A stretch of 25,152 bases of DNA from JAGZEG01 sp963930185 (GTDB lineage: Bacteria > Actinomycetota > Coriobacteriia > Coriobacteriales > UMGS124): assembly GCA_963930185.1 (NCBI GenBank), contig CAWVLT010000035.1, positions 1 through 25,152 of the forward strand. The letters run 5' to 3'. A model generated the notes under the pieces. It saw only the letters and a program-made list of their open reading frames with translations, searched no databases and was not told where the DNA came from. The translations under genes and the position numbers were made by a program. Positions 1-7,963 of the stretch are shown in pieces; within the stretch, counting starts at the first letter, position 1; every line of letters starts with the position of its first letter.

Positions 1-35
1 GGGCCGGGTTCCCATGGGAACCCGGCCCGTTTTTT
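1..35 (+). terminator. Rho-independent terminator of a gene left of the window
   Basis: Bases 1-28 form a perfect 28-base palindrome (GGGCCGGGTTCCC, centre AT, and its mirror), followed at once by a run of T at 30-35. A GC-rich hairpin plus T run is the classic intrinsic terminator for a plus-strand transcript entering from the left. The gene it serves lies outside the window. Confidence 0.85.
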
Positions 36-649
36 GAGTCGGCTTTAAAGGCAGCGACTCACAGACCAACATCTAAACCGGCATCCCTCGCGGTGCAGCA
101 GCACCCATCGCCGTTGCCGGCAGCCCAGCAGACCGAGGCGTTGCGCGAAAATCCCGCCGAATTGCTAAAAAAGTCGAGGTTAGGATTACTTTGAGGCCTA
201 GGATGCCCCGCCGGAAAGCACCAAGGCAGGAAGAGCCGAACAGCCATGAGCATTTCCGCAGGTAGGTGACCCACACACAAACTGGTCGATGTCACTGCGC
301 CTCGCGATGCGAAAACAAAACGTCCTAAGCTCAACTTTTTTAGCACTCGACCCCCGCCTGTCGCGCAGTGGACAGACGTGACACGGGAAGGCGGGGTGCT
401 GGCGAGAGAATATGCCCCTTGCCTGCGCCCCGCCTATTCCCATTGACTGCTCGAAATCAAGACCGATCTGCTGGGTGATGTTAACGACCTGCATGACCTC
501 AACAGACCTCAGCGATTCCAATGCGCGAAAAGAGCTTCGGGATGACATAAAACCCCGAGGTTGTACGACTTGAAGACACACAAATCTCCCCCAGCAAGAG
601 CATCCAATGTCTCACGCTGGCACGCAAGGACAAAATGCAAGGTAGACCG

Positions 650-689
650 CTTGGGACTCATCTCCTCAGCTTGGGATTCATCTCCTCAT
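650..689. repeat. Two-copy 20-bp tandem repeat
   Basis: CTTGGGACTCATCTCCTCAG (650-669) is followed directly by a copy at 670-689 that differs at only two positions (18 of 20 match). It lies about 230 bases before brnQ in non-coding sequence. It is probably a recent slippage duplication; no function is evident. Confidence 0.8.
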
Positions 690-726
690 CAAGCCGTGTC
701 TACGGCAAATCGTGCAACCTGGAGGA

Positions 727-749
727 TTTTTGCCACCCAGAGGCAAAAA
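727..749. terminator. Small hairpin with T/A-rich stem, possible weak bidirectional terminator
   Basis: TTTTTGCC (727-734) pairs with GGCAAAAA (742-749) across a 7-base loop. Only three G-C pairs close the stem and no extra T run follows, so termination would be weak. It lies upstream of brnQ and could instead be a leader structure. Confidence 0.3.
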
Positions 750-916
750 GCACGCACGAAGCGCATCCGATGATCTCGATAGTGTGCATGACGTGGCCAA
801 GGATCCCGTCATGGATACCCCAGCGCCATCCAACAAACTTGAGCGCTTCTCGGCCGCGCGCCCGCGGACATGCGGTATAACGAAGGGGCAAAGCTGAAAG
901 ACGAGAGGGATCACCC

Positions 917-2236
917 ATGTCCAAGACCGCCCGCACCTCGCTCGACGCCCGCCAGAGCCTTGTCATAGGCATGACGCTGTTCTCAATGTTCTTCGGAGCG
1001 GGGAACCTCATCCTGCCGCCGCTGCTCGGCGCGCAGGCAGGCGCGAGCACCGTCCCCGCGATGGTCGGCTTTCTCATCGCGGGCATCGGCCTGCCGGTGC
1101 TCGGCGTCATATCCACGGCGTTCGTCGGCAGCACCAAGGACCTCGCTGGCCGCGTGCACCCCGTCTTCGGCAGTGTGTTCGCAGCTCTGACGTGCCTGGC
1201 CATAGGTCCCTTGCTCGCCATCCCCCGCACGTCGTCGACGTCGTTCGAGATGATCGTCCCCCTGCTGCCCGAAGGGGCGCCCGTCGACGCGGCGCGCCTG
1301 GTGTTCTCGGTCGCGTTCTTCGCGGTGGCGATCCTCTTCTCCATGCGTCCGAGCCGCATCTCGCACGTGCTGGGCAAGATAACCGGCCCGGCGCTCATCG
1401 TGCTGATCGTGCTGGTCGTGGGGGCGGTGATTCTCTCCCCCGAGCCATCGGCCGCGCAGGCGAGCGCCCCCTATGACGCCAGCCCCGCGACCCAGGGCTT
1501 TCTGACCGGCTACCAGACCATGGATCTGCTCGCCTCTCTCACCTTTGGCCTGGTCATCACCCAGAACATCCGCGCCCTAGGCGTCACGAGCAACGCCGGT
1601 GTGACGCGGGAGATCGCCAAGGCCGGCCTGTTCATGGGCGTGCTCATGGCGCTGGTGTACTGCGGCCTTGCGTACGTGGGTGTGGCCGAGGGGCCAAACA
1701 TGCCCAGCGTGACCAACGGGGCCGCGGTGCTCACCGGATCGGCCCAGGCGCACTTTGGGATGGCCGGGTCGGTCATCATGGCGGTGATCTTCTTGCTGGC
1801 TTGTCTCAATGTGTGCATCAGCCTCACCACCAGCTGCAGCACCTATTTTGCCAAGCAGCTCCCCCGTGTGCCCTACGCCGCGTGGGTTGTCGTGTTCGCC
1901 GTGTTTAGCTGCATGATCTCGAACTTCGGGCTCGACGCGATCCTGGCGTTCTCGGTGCCGCTGCTCTCGGCGCTCTATCCGCCAGCAATTGTGCTGGTGC
2001 TGATGGGCATGTTCGCCAAGACGTTCGACCGCTGGCGCTGGAGCTGGCCGCTGGCGGTGGGCCTCGCCGCCGTGGTGAGCGTGGCGACAAGCCTGTGCGA
2101 CGTCATCGCCCCCGACACATGGACCGTCCTCGACGCGCTGCCGCTCGCGGCCGTCGGCATGGGATGGGTGCTACCCGCCGCAGTGGGGCTTGTGGCGGGG
2201 GTGGGAGTGTCGAAAACATGCACTGCAGGAACGTAA
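917..2236 (+). CDS. brnQ: BrnQ-type branched-chain amino-acid:cation symporter
   Basis: This 439-residue, strongly hydrophobic protein belongs by recognition to the LIVCS/BrnQ family of sodium- or proton-coupled importers of leucine, isoleucine and valine in the cytoplasmic membrane. The N-terminal stretch SLVIGMTLFSMFFGAGNLILPP (shown in part) is the family hallmark, and about twelve hydrophobic segments follow to the C terminus. Length matches the usual 430-450 residues. The ATG at 917 is preceded by a GAGAGGG ribosome site. It appears monocistronic, with gene-poor DNA on both sides. The last few residues (about ten, ending CTAGT) look less conserved than the rest. The exact substrate is not shown by sequence; imported branched-chain amino acids could feed fermentation or protein synthesis. 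Confidence 0.9.
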   Translation: MSKTARTSLDARQSLVIGMTLFSMFFGAGNLILPPLLGAQAGASTVPAMVGFLIAGIGLPVLGVISTAFVGSTKDLAGRVHPVFGSVFAALTCLAIGPLLAIPRTSSTSFEMIVPLLPEGAPVDAARLVFSVAFFAVAILFSMRPSRISHVLGKITGPALIVLIVLVVGAVILSPEPSAAQASAPYDASPATQGFLTGYQTMDLLASLTFGLVITQNIRALGVTSNAGVTREIAKAGLFMGVLMALVYCGLAYVGVAEGPNMPSVTNGAAVLTGSAQAHFGMAGSVIMAVIFLLACLNVCISLTTSCSTYFAKQLPRVPYAAWVVVFAVFSCMISNFGLDAILAFSVPLLSALYPPAIVLVLMGMFAKTFDRWRWSWPLAVGLAAVVSVATSLCDVIAPDTWTVLDALPLAAVGMGWVLPAAVGLVAGVGVSKTCTAGT

Positions 2237-2559
2237 GTTCTCTTTGAAATACAGAACACCTTTGTCCACAGCAATGTATAGCGAGCAAAGCCAATGGCGC
2301 TTGCAACAACAGGCGCAATACTCTCACTTTAAAGAAAGCCGAGCGGCCTCTCCTCGCCGCTCAATGCTCAAACCGTTAGCGCACCTTGGCCGACGGACAT
2401 CCCAACAAGCGTCACAGCGCAAAGCCTGAGGAAGAAGTTGGCTCGCCGCATAACATACGAAACCAGGACAGATGATGTAAGCCCCTCAACCGTAACGCGC
2501 GCCCTTAATTTACAAATTGCTATAGTTCTTCGGTCGATTCATCGCCAACGCCCATGGGG
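2237..2559. other. Intergenic stretch between brnQ and the LuxR remnant
   Basis: There is no supportable gene here. A hairpin (GAGCGGC 2341-2347 with GCCGCTC 2356-2362, 8-base loop) lies about 100 bases after brnQ. It lacks a T run, so it is only a possible transcript end. The stretch becomes more A/T-rich towards 2500-2530. Confidence 0.5.
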
Positions 2560-2796
2560 CTAGCGTGAAGATTCTTCCGAAAAGCGCTCTACGATATCTA
2601 TGAGGTCCTGCTTGCTATGGATATCAAGCTTAGCATACAAGCTCTTGGTGTAGGCGCGTACCGTATTCTCCGAAACGTAGAGGGTGTCTGCAATATAGCT
2701 CTTACTCCGTCCGTGGCAGAGCAGCCTCATTACTTCGACCTCTCGCGTCGTAAGCCCATAGTAGGATCCAATGTTATGAGCGAATGAAAGTGTCAC
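2560..2796 (-). pseudogene. Orphan C-terminal LuxR helix-turn-helix of a truncated membrane regulator
   Basis: The readable part (about 78 codons) is a complete LuxR/GerE DNA-binding domain: YGLTTREVEVMRLL, then SENTVRAYTKSLYAKLDIHSKQ, ending in DIVERFSEESSR. It matches the C-terminal domains of the three full-length membrane regulators in this window, which are 505-523 residues long. The coding frame meets a stop (TGA) inside the end of the neighbouring insertion sequence. The first possible start is a GTG at 2794-2796, inside a TGTCACCCC sequence resembling the element's end. The expected N-terminal membrane domain (about 450 residues) is absent on the far side of the element, where only about 115 bases separate it from the next gene. 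I infer a regulator destroyed by IS insertion followed by deletion. A free HTH domain could still be made, but no good ribosome site supports it. Confidence 0.75.
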
Positions 2797-2806
2797 CCCT
2801 TTGACC

Positions 2807-2826
2807 TTTTGATTTTGTCACCCCCT
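2807..2826 (+). repeat. Left terminal inverted repeat of the IS
   Basis: TTTTGATTTTGTCACCCCCT, reading inward. Its partner lies at 4146-4165 on the opposite strand with two mismatches, at positions 8 and 9 of the repeat. Confidence 0.75.
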
Positions 2827-2878
2827 AGGACGTGCGCTCTTTCGGGGTTTAGCGTGTCCACCCGTCGAAGGAGGACGG

Positions 2879-4129
2879 ATGGACAGGAAAATCAAGGCGA
2901 AGGCAATCGAGCTGCTGGTCGCCAAGAAGAAGGACCCCTCGCTCACGTACGCCGACATCGAGCGCAGGACCGGGTACAGCCGGAGGCAGCTCATCAGGAT
3001 CTCGAAGCGGATCGACGAGCGCGGCGCCGCCGCGGGAGCGCACGGCAATGCCGGGCGCAGGCCGGCCACCGCGGCGACCGAAGACGAGATACGGTACCTC
3101 CGGGAGTTCAAGAAGCCTTACCGATCGATAACGATCGCCCAGTTCAGGGACATATTCATCGAGGACGTGATCGACAATCCCGACAAGCGCGACGACGTCG
3201 AGCGCTACGGGCTCGTGGCAAGGAGCAAGTCCTGGTTCCGCGAGCTGTTCAGGCGCGAGGGCTGGAGGTCGCCCGCGCAGAAGCCCGAGCGCGCGCACGG
3301 CGGACGCGTCTCCCACCCGCTCCGGGACCCCATGCCGCGCAGGGGCATGCTCGTGCAGGTCGACGGCACGCCCTACGACTGGTTCGGCAACGGCGACGCA
3401 CGCGTGCTCCATCTGGCCGTCGACGACGCCACGACCGAGGTGCTCTCCGGCTGCTTCATGCCCCTGGAGTGCATGCGGGGCTACGCCCGGATGGCCGAGC
3501 GCATGGTGCGCGGCAGCGGCGTCCCCGAGGCCGTGTACTCGGACAAGCACTCGGTGTTCCGCAGCACGAAGGCGGGCACGGAGACGCAGCTCGCCATGAT
3601 GCTCTCCGACCTGGGCGTGCGCATGGTGTTCGCCAACTCCCCGCAGGCCAAGGGCCGCGTCGAGCGCTACAACCTCACCGAGCAGCTCAGGCTCGTCAAC
3701 GACATCATCCGCTTCGGGATAGAGGACTACGACCAGCTCGACTCCTGGTTCAACGAGTTCTACGTCGAGTACCTGAACAAGAAGTTCTCCTTCCCGCCGG
3801 CCGAGGCCGGGAGCGAGTTCAGGCGGCTGCCGCCGGGCTTCGACTACTCGTCGGTGTTCCGCATCAGGCTGACGCGGGTTTCGAGGGGAGGCATGATCTC
3901 CTACGAGATGGGCCTGCACTGGATGGTGGACGGAAACGGCGAGCCCTACGACCCGGGCGAGGGCGTCAGGGTCAACCTGTTCATCGACGTATGGACCGAC
4001 GAGATGTACGTCGAGCGCTACGACAAGCGCTACGCATGCGTCCTCTGCGGGGTGCGGGAGCACAAGAAAGCCGAGCTCGTCGACAGCCAGAAGGATCTGC
4101 AGGACCTGTTGAAGAGGATGCGCAGATGA
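2879..4129 (+). CDS. IS transposase, DDE integrase-core type (ISNCY/IS1202-like)
   Basis: This 416-residue protein cuts and joins DNA for movement of the surrounding element. A helix-turn-helix near residues 20-45 (LTYADIERRTGYSRRQLIRI) would bind the inverted ends. The catalytic acids of the RNase H-fold core are visible as D162 (VQVDGTPYDWF), D222 (YSDKHSVF) and E262 (SPQAKGRVERYN). The 59- and 39-residue gaps are typical of integrase-core enzymes. The frame is intact, with AAGGAGG eight bases before the ATG, so the transposase is probably functional. The C-terminal part (SVFRIRLTRVSRGGMISYEMG onward) resembles the beta-rich tail seen in ISNCY relatives. The precise family assignment is from memory of the motif pattern. 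Confidence 0.88.
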   Translation: MDRKIKAKAIELLVAKKKDPSLTYADIERRTGYSRRQLIRISKRIDERGAAAGAHGNAGRRPATAATEDEIRYLREFKKPYRSITIAQFRDIFIEDVIDNPDKRDDVERYGLVARSKSWFRELFRREGWRSPAQKPERAHGGRVSHPLRDPMPRRGMLVQVDGTPYDWFGNGDARVLHLAVDDATTEVLSGCFMPLECMRGYARMAERMVRGSGVPEAVYSDKHSVFRSTKAGTETQLAMMLSDLGVRMVFANSPQAKGRVERYNLTEQLRLVNDIIRFGIEDYDQLDSWFNEFYVEYLNKKFSFPPAEAGSEFRRLPPGFDYSSVFRIRLTRVSRGGMISYEMGLHWMVDGNGEPYDPGEGVRVNLFIDVWTDEMYVERYDKRYACVLCGVREHKKAELVDSQKDLQDLLKRMRR

Positions 4130-4145
4130 CGCCAACGCGGCTCAG

Positions 4146-4165
4146 AGGGGGTGACATTATCAAAA
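4146..4165 (-). repeat. Right terminal inverted repeat of the IS
   Basis: Read inward on the minus strand it is TTTTGATAATGTCACCCCCT, which matches the left end at 18 of 20 positions. It starts 17 bases after the transposase stop codon. Confidence 0.75.
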
Positions 4166-4280
4166 AACTCTAACATCCACCTGCCCGCAATCCACAGAGT
4201 TCGTCCGCCAAAAACTACCGCACACACGCCATATTTGAGATAATCTGTCTGGCTCAATCACGAGACACGCGGGGGCATCG

Positions 4281-5852
4281 ATGTCAGGCGGATCGATCAG
4301 CAAGGCAAAAGACGAGGGCTTTCGAAAGCGCCTCTTCCCTGGTGGCGCCCCGAAGCCGGGCTTCGTTCTCTATGCCGTCGGCATCTCGGTCTGGATGACA
4401 CTTGTGGCATGCAGCGGAACCACCTACATGTTTCCGCTTCTCCCAGAGCGCATCGGCCAGGACACGTTTTTCATGGCACAGCAAATCGCCTATGTGCTGA
4501 CATTCTTCGTTGTCGCGGCCGCCGCACTGCGGCATGCCGCCCAATCGCTTCGCCTGGTATGGCTTCTGACGGCCGCGGCCTTTCTCGTCGTAGAAGCATG
4601 TCTTGCTCTCATCACCGCCGGCTTCGGAACGCCGCTCCTTCAGGGGCTGTTTGGCGCAGCAATGGGAGTTGGGACCGCGCTCGGCTATATGCAGTGGACC
4701 CAGATAATCTGCCATAGAGAGGATGACGAGGTAATCTGCCTCGTCTTTGTCTCGTCACTGGCCTCGATAGCAACATCGGTGATCCTGTTTTTCATCCCAC
4801 CCAGCGCCCGTCTGGCCCTCTATGGGCTGCTGCTGATCCCAGCATCCCTTGTGCTCCTCAGACTTAACGACAACCTTCCGCGCAAACCCATCCCACACGA
4901 GCCCACCGCACTCGTCAACCCGAAAGAGACAAGAGGGAAGCTTGCCCGATCCATCGTAATACCGACGGCGTGCGCGGTTGTCCTCACGCTCGTTGCCCCG
5001 GTGGCGAGCTCGCTTCTCGTGGATACCCAGGGGCACGACGTGCTTCGAATGGCCCTCTCCCAGACAGCCAACCTCGTGACCATCGTTATCTTCGGTTTGC
5101 TGTATTACGCGTTGCACCATCGCCCATCAATCGAAGAGTCGTATGCGGTGTTGATGCCCGTGCTCGCCTCCTCCGTCCTTGCGGCCACGTTCCTTGAGCC
5201 GGACAGCAGATGGTTCGTCCTGTTCTTTGGTGACATGTGCTTCTGTGCCGTCTCGTTTCTGCTATTGCTGACCTCCTGCAGCCTAAGCAAGAGACTGGAC
5301 ATCTCCCCGATGGCCACCTATGGGATCCTTGGCGGCTTCGTGTATCTCGCACGTGTCCCGGAGATACTGGTTGTGACCAATCCGTTCGCGTCGCTCTCCC
5401 CTGCCCCGTCGATCGTCGCGGCAGTGCTTCTGTATCTGCTCACGGTTCCCATCTTCCTGCTACCGCTTGCCATGCGCAGAGGCACTTATTCGTTTCTGGC
5501 AAACGCGAAGAGCCAAGAGAACGAGCCCGCCGGTCACCTTCCTGGCCAAGCGCCCGACAATATCAGCGCGCGAGGTGCCGTAGGCACGCTTGCCCAGTCG
5601 CACGCGCTGCTCGCGGAGACCTGCAAGAGTATCGCGGTCAACGTCGGCCTGAGTGAACGCCAGGCGCTTGTCATGGCGCTGCTTGTCGACGGGGAAGGGG
5701 CCGCGCGCATCGGCGACAGGCTCGGCCTCTCAGAGAATACCGTCAAGACGTATCGCAAGGCGATCTACGCCGCGCTCGACGTTCACTCGAGGCAGGAACT
5801 GCGCGACTACGTGACGTCGCGCATCTCGCGTCTAGAGAATATCCCCAGCTGA
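4281..5852 (+). CDS. Membrane-bound LuxR-family transcriptional regulator
   Basis: The protein has 523 residues. Residues about 28-430 hold roughly ten to twelve hydrophobic helices, MFS-like in appearance. Residues about 454-511 are a LuxR/GerE DNA-binding domain (LSERQALVMALLVDGEG, GLSENTVKTYRKAIYAALDVHSRQEL). This is the one-component membrane regulator architecture common in Eggerthellaceae, where such genes sit next to Tat-exported reductases and are thought to sense their substrates. Here the gene lies 220 bases upstream of, and codirectional with, the flavoprotein at 6073. The linker between membrane and HTH parts (about 420-450) is polar. The ATG at 4281 has a weak GGGGG-type ribosome site. 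Its ligand is unknown, and regulation of the downstream reductase is inferred from position. Confidence 0.88.
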   Translation: MSGGSISKAKDEGFRKRLFPGGAPKPGFVLYAVGISVWMTLVACSGTTYMFPLLPERIGQDTFFMAQQIAYVLTFFVVAAAALRHAAQSLRLVWLLTAAAFLVVEACLALITAGFGTPLLQGLFGAAMGVGTALGYMQWTQIICHREDDEVICLVFVSSLASIATSVILFFIPPSARLALYGLLLIPASLVLLRLNDNLPRKPIPHEPTALVNPKETRGKLARSIVIPTACAVVLTLVAPVASSLLVDTQGHDVLRMALSQTANLVTIVIFGLLYYALHHRPSIEESYAVLMPVLASSVLAATFLEPDSRWFVLFFGDMCFCAVSFLLLLTSCSLSKRLDISPMATYGILGGFVYLARVPEILVVTNPFASLSPAPSIVAAVLLYLLTVPIFLLPLAMRRGTYSFLANAKSQENEPAGHLPGQAPDNISARGAVGTLAQSHALLAETCKSIAVNVGLSERQALVMALLVDGEGAARIGDRLGLSENTVKTYRKAIYAALDVHSRQELRDYVTSRISRLENIPS

Positions 5853-5873
5853 CAGGCTCGCGCGCAGAGACAA

Positions 5874-5934
5874 TCCCCCTTTTGGGGAGTAATCCGAACC
5901 TGCTTAAGCATGGGAACACGTCCCCTTTTTAGGG
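5874..5934 (+). promoter_or_regulatory. Paired CCCCTTTT/GGG elements before the first flavoprotein gene, possible terminator or operator
   Basis: TCCCCCTTTTGGGGA (5874-5888) and TCCCCTTTTTAGGG (5921-5934) are near-repeats 47 bases apart in the gap between the LuxR gene and the flavoprotein gene. The first can fold as a 5-bp stem. The second is preceded by GGGA (5912-5915), which pairs with TCCC (5921-5924) ahead of five T's, giving a weak terminator shape. They may end the regulator transcript, or be paired binding sites for it. The sequence does not decide between these. Confidence 0.4.
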
Positions 5935-6072
5935 CTTACCTCCGTGTCTGCCAAGTACCTAGACTTATCAATTGACCCGCGAGGCCAAGGCATAGAACGA
6001 GAAGGACAACGCCCGCGCCGCACGGCCTCGCCAGTGTCTCGTGGACGCGAATTCGACAAGAAAGGAACCACC

Positions 6073-7725
6073 ATGGCAGACACCGCAGTTTCCAGGAGAA
6101 GCTTCGTAGCCGGCAGCGCCGCAGCGGCAGGCGCGGTCGCGGCAGGCATGGCTCTGGGCACCAGCCAGGCACAGGCGGCGGCGCCCTCGGAGGACAACAG
6201 CGACTGGCTGGGTGAGCCTCCCGCCCTCACCGTCGATGACTGCGAGCAGACCGTCGAGGCCGACGTCGTCATCATCGGTGGCGCCCTTGCTGGTGAGACC
6301 GCTGCCTTCGCCGCCATCCGCGGCGGCGCTAAGGTCGTCGTCCTCGAGCGCAACGGCACCCCGCACGTGGGCGGCTCGGGCATCGGCTTCCTCAACTCCA
6401 AGTACCAGCTCGAGGCCGGCCAGCCCGAGCACGACCCCTACGAGGTCATGCAGCGCCTCAACAACCAGTTCCAGAACCGCTCGAGCCTGGCGTTCCTGAG
6501 CGCCTGGGCGTTCCACAGCGGCCAGGTCCTCGACGAGCTCGAGGCCAACGTCCTGCAGGCTGCAGGCGTGCCCGGCACGGCGTCGGTGGCTCCGGAGAGC
6601 GGCATGGACGCCTTCTGCCCCAGCCTCAACAGCCACGTCGACTTTGACCCGACCGGCAGTGACAGCCTGGAGACCTTCAACTTCGCAATGCATGACTGGA
6701 TCAAGGACAACGGCGGCCAAGTCTTCTACGAGACCACCGCGCGCGCCCTCACGCAGGAGGCCGACGGCACGGTGACCGGCGTCATCGCCCAGGATAACGC
6801 CACCGGTGCCTACACCTACTACGCCGCCGCCAAGGGCGTCATCGTGTGCACCGGCTCCTACGGCCACAACAAGGAGATGATGGAGCACTTCAACAGCGCG
6901 TGGGTCTGCAACTTCGCCGAGAACTACGGCATCTACAACGCACGCATCTCGGAGAACACCCCCATCACCACCGAGGAGGACATGGACGACGGCCTGGGCC
7001 ACAAGATGCTGTGCTGGGCCGGTGCCGACATGGAGCAGGCCGACCACTCCTTCCAGGCGTGGGAGGACTCCGGCTACTACTGGTGGCCCTTCCTGCAGGT
7101 GACCATCAAGGGCGAGCGCTTCCGCAACGAGCAGAGCTCGTGGCTCTCTCAGTGCAACACCATCGTGGAGCGCCCCGAGGGCGTGAACTACTACTGGCAG
7201 ATCCGCGAGAAGGGTGACACCGACATGCCCATGACCCTCGCGGCGATGGCGATTCCGCTTGAGGTCTGGGACGAGACCGTCAAGGCCGGCGGCACGGGCA
7301 TGTACTACGAGGCCGACACCATCGAGGAGCTGGCCGAGATGCTCGAGATCGACCCTGCCGTGCTGACCGCCACCGTCGATCGCTACAACGAGCTGTGCGA
7401 CAAGGGCATCGACGAGGACTTCGGCAAGCGTCCCGAGTTCCTGCACCCCGTCAAGGAGGGCCCGTTCATCGCCGCAAGGGCCCAGTGCCACTTCTTCTGC
7501 ACCGCCAGCGGCGTGAGGTGCAACGGCAAGCTCCAGGTCGTCGACAAGGACTGGCAGCCCATCCCGCACCTGTTCGCCGCCGGCAACACCGTGGGCTGGC
7601 GCCTGGGCTGCGGCTATCAGATGACCATCCCCGGCATGTGCAACGGCTATGCCCTGTTCCACGGCTACGTGGCCGGTCGCTACGCCGCCGACGAGAACTT
7701 CGACTGGGACCAGCTCGAGGCGTAA
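6073..7725 (+). CDS. Tat-exported FAD-dependent fumarate-reductase-type flavoprotein
   Basis: The protein has 550 residues. The N terminus is a twin-arginine signal (SRRSFVAG at residues 7-14, an alanine-rich helix, then an AQAAA cleavage region), so it acts outside the cytoplasmic membrane. Residues about 62-95 form the FAD-binding beta-alpha-beta unit (ADVVIIGGALAGETAA, ending VVVLERNG), and the C terminus has the family's second FAD contact (IPHLFAAGNTVGWRLGCGYQ). It belongs to the FAD_binding_2 / succinate dehydrogenase-fumarate reductase flavoprotein family, whose members reduce unsaturated organic acids or other acceptors. There is no heme or FMN domain, so a separate electron donor is needed. 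The first glycine motif is GxAxxG rather than GxGxxG. The start at 6073 is chosen for AAAGGA and the Tat motif; an in-frame start at 5944 would add 43 residues of non-signal sequence. The substrate is unknown. Confidence 0.88.
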   Translation: MADTAVSRRSFVAGSAAAAGAVAAGMALGTSQAQAAAPSEDNSDWLGEPPALTVDDCEQTVEADVVIIGGALAGETAAFAAIRGGAKVVVLERNGTPHVGGSGIGFLNSKYQLEAGQPEHDPYEVMQRLNNQFQNRSSLAFLSAWAFHSGQVLDELEANVLQAAGVPGTASVAPESGMDAFCPSLNSHVDFDPTGSDSLETFNFAMHDWIKDNGGQVFYETTARALTQEADGTVTGVIAQDNATGAYTYYAAAKGVIVCTGSYGHNKEMMEHFNSAWVCNFAENYGIYNARISENTPITTEEDMDDGLGHKMLCWAGADMEQADHSFQAWEDSGYYWWPFLQVTIKGERFRNEQSSWLSQCNTIVERPEGVNYYWQIREKGDTDMPMTLAAMAIPLEVWDETVKAGGTGMYYEADTIEELAEMLEIDPAVLTATVDRYNELCDKGIDEDFGKRPEFLHPVKEGPFIAARAQCHFFCTASGVRCNGKLQVVDKDWQPIPHLFAAGNTVGWRLGCGYQMTIPGMCNGYALFHGYVAGRYAADENFDWDQLEA

Positions 7726-7790
7726 AGCCTGCCGAATGCCGCATCGCGCTCGATGCGAGCACGCAAGCACCAGATAATCAGTATCATCAA

Positions 7791-7825
7791 GGCCGGGCAG
7801 GGAGAGCAATTCACCCTGCCCGGCC
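7791..7825 (+). terminator. Strong hairpin after the flavoprotein gene
   Basis: A perfect 12-bp GC-rich stem (GGCCGGGCAGGG 7791-7802 with CCCTGCCCGGCC 7814-7825) and an 11-base loop lie about 65 bases after the stop codon. No T run follows, so it may act as a Rho-assisted terminator or a transcript 3'-end stabiliser. A smaller hairpin (GCATCG 7741-7746 with CGATGC 7751-7756) precedes it. Confidence 0.55.
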
Positions 7826-7920
7826 CACGCTTGTCATCTCGCCCGCTGCCGCCTGCCGCCCATGCCATCCGTGCAATCACGAACGACGATGTTGGAAACT
7901 ATCGACATGCTCCCCCTCTT

Positions 7921-7963
7921 CTATACATGATATACTCAGTCCGTCAAATGGAAGGAGGAGCTT
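7921..7963 (+). promoter_or_regulatory. Promoter and ribosome site of the antitoxin-toxin operon
   Basis: A TATACT at 7931-7936 fits a -10 box. It overlaps a near-palindromic TATACATGATATA (7923-7935) that could be an operator for the ribbon-helix-helix antitoxin. GGAGGAG at 7954-7960 is a strong ribosome site for the ATG at 7964. No convincing -35 box was found at normal spacing. Confidence 0.4.

Larger units (their letters stand above)
36..916. other. Gene-free stretch before brnQ
   Basis: About 880 bases with no reading frame I can support. The open frames present on both strands have Cys-, Ser- and Arg-rich low-complexity translations, no recognisable motif and no good ribosome binding site. 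A small hairpin (TGAGTCG 35-41 with CGACTCA 55-61) follows the terminator. A 20-bp tandem repeat (650-689) and an A/T-ended hairpin (727-749) are listed separately. No T-box (AGGGTGGNACCGCG) or other leader motif was found upstream of brnQ. It may be decayed gene sequence or a long untranslated region. Confidence 0.5.
2807..4165. mobile_element. Insertion sequence, ISNCY/IS1202-like, about 1.36 kb
   Basis: A single transposase gene is bounded by 20-bp inverted ends that match at 18 of 20 positions (TTTTGAT, two or three variable bases, then GTCACCCCCT). The left outer flank carries a further TGTCACCCC at 2791-2799, so the true left border could lie up to 16 bases further out. I found no target-site duplication by eye at either candidate border. 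The family call rests on the single-frame transposase of about 416 residues with an N-terminal HTH and a DDE core. The element abuts the truncated LuxR gene on its left and the promoter region of the next LuxR gene on its right. Confidence 0.8.

Noticed and set aside
198..581. Possible 127-codon minus-strand gene
   Set aside because: There is no motif, no convincing ribosome site and an unusual Cys/Ser/Arg-rich composition; not supported as a gene.
700..916. T-box or other amino-acid riboswitch upstream of brnQ
   Set aside because: I found no T-box core sequence and no convincing terminator/antiterminator pair; only a small weak hairpin is present.
2809..4173. Plus- and minus-strand open frames overlapping the transposase in other frames
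   Set aside because: They are arginine- or valine-rich shadows; the 2879-4129 frame has the ribosome site, the HTH and the DDE residues.
4030..4257. The missing N-terminal part of the disrupted LuxR on the right of the IS
   Set aside because: The minus-strand frame there has only about 28 codons outside the IS, starts at a TTG without a ribosome site, and shows no membrane-domain character.
5968..7809. A 613-codon minus-strand open frame opposite the first flavoprotein
   Set aside because: It has the same antisense pattern in GC-rich DNA; no domain, no ribosome site and low-complexity composition.
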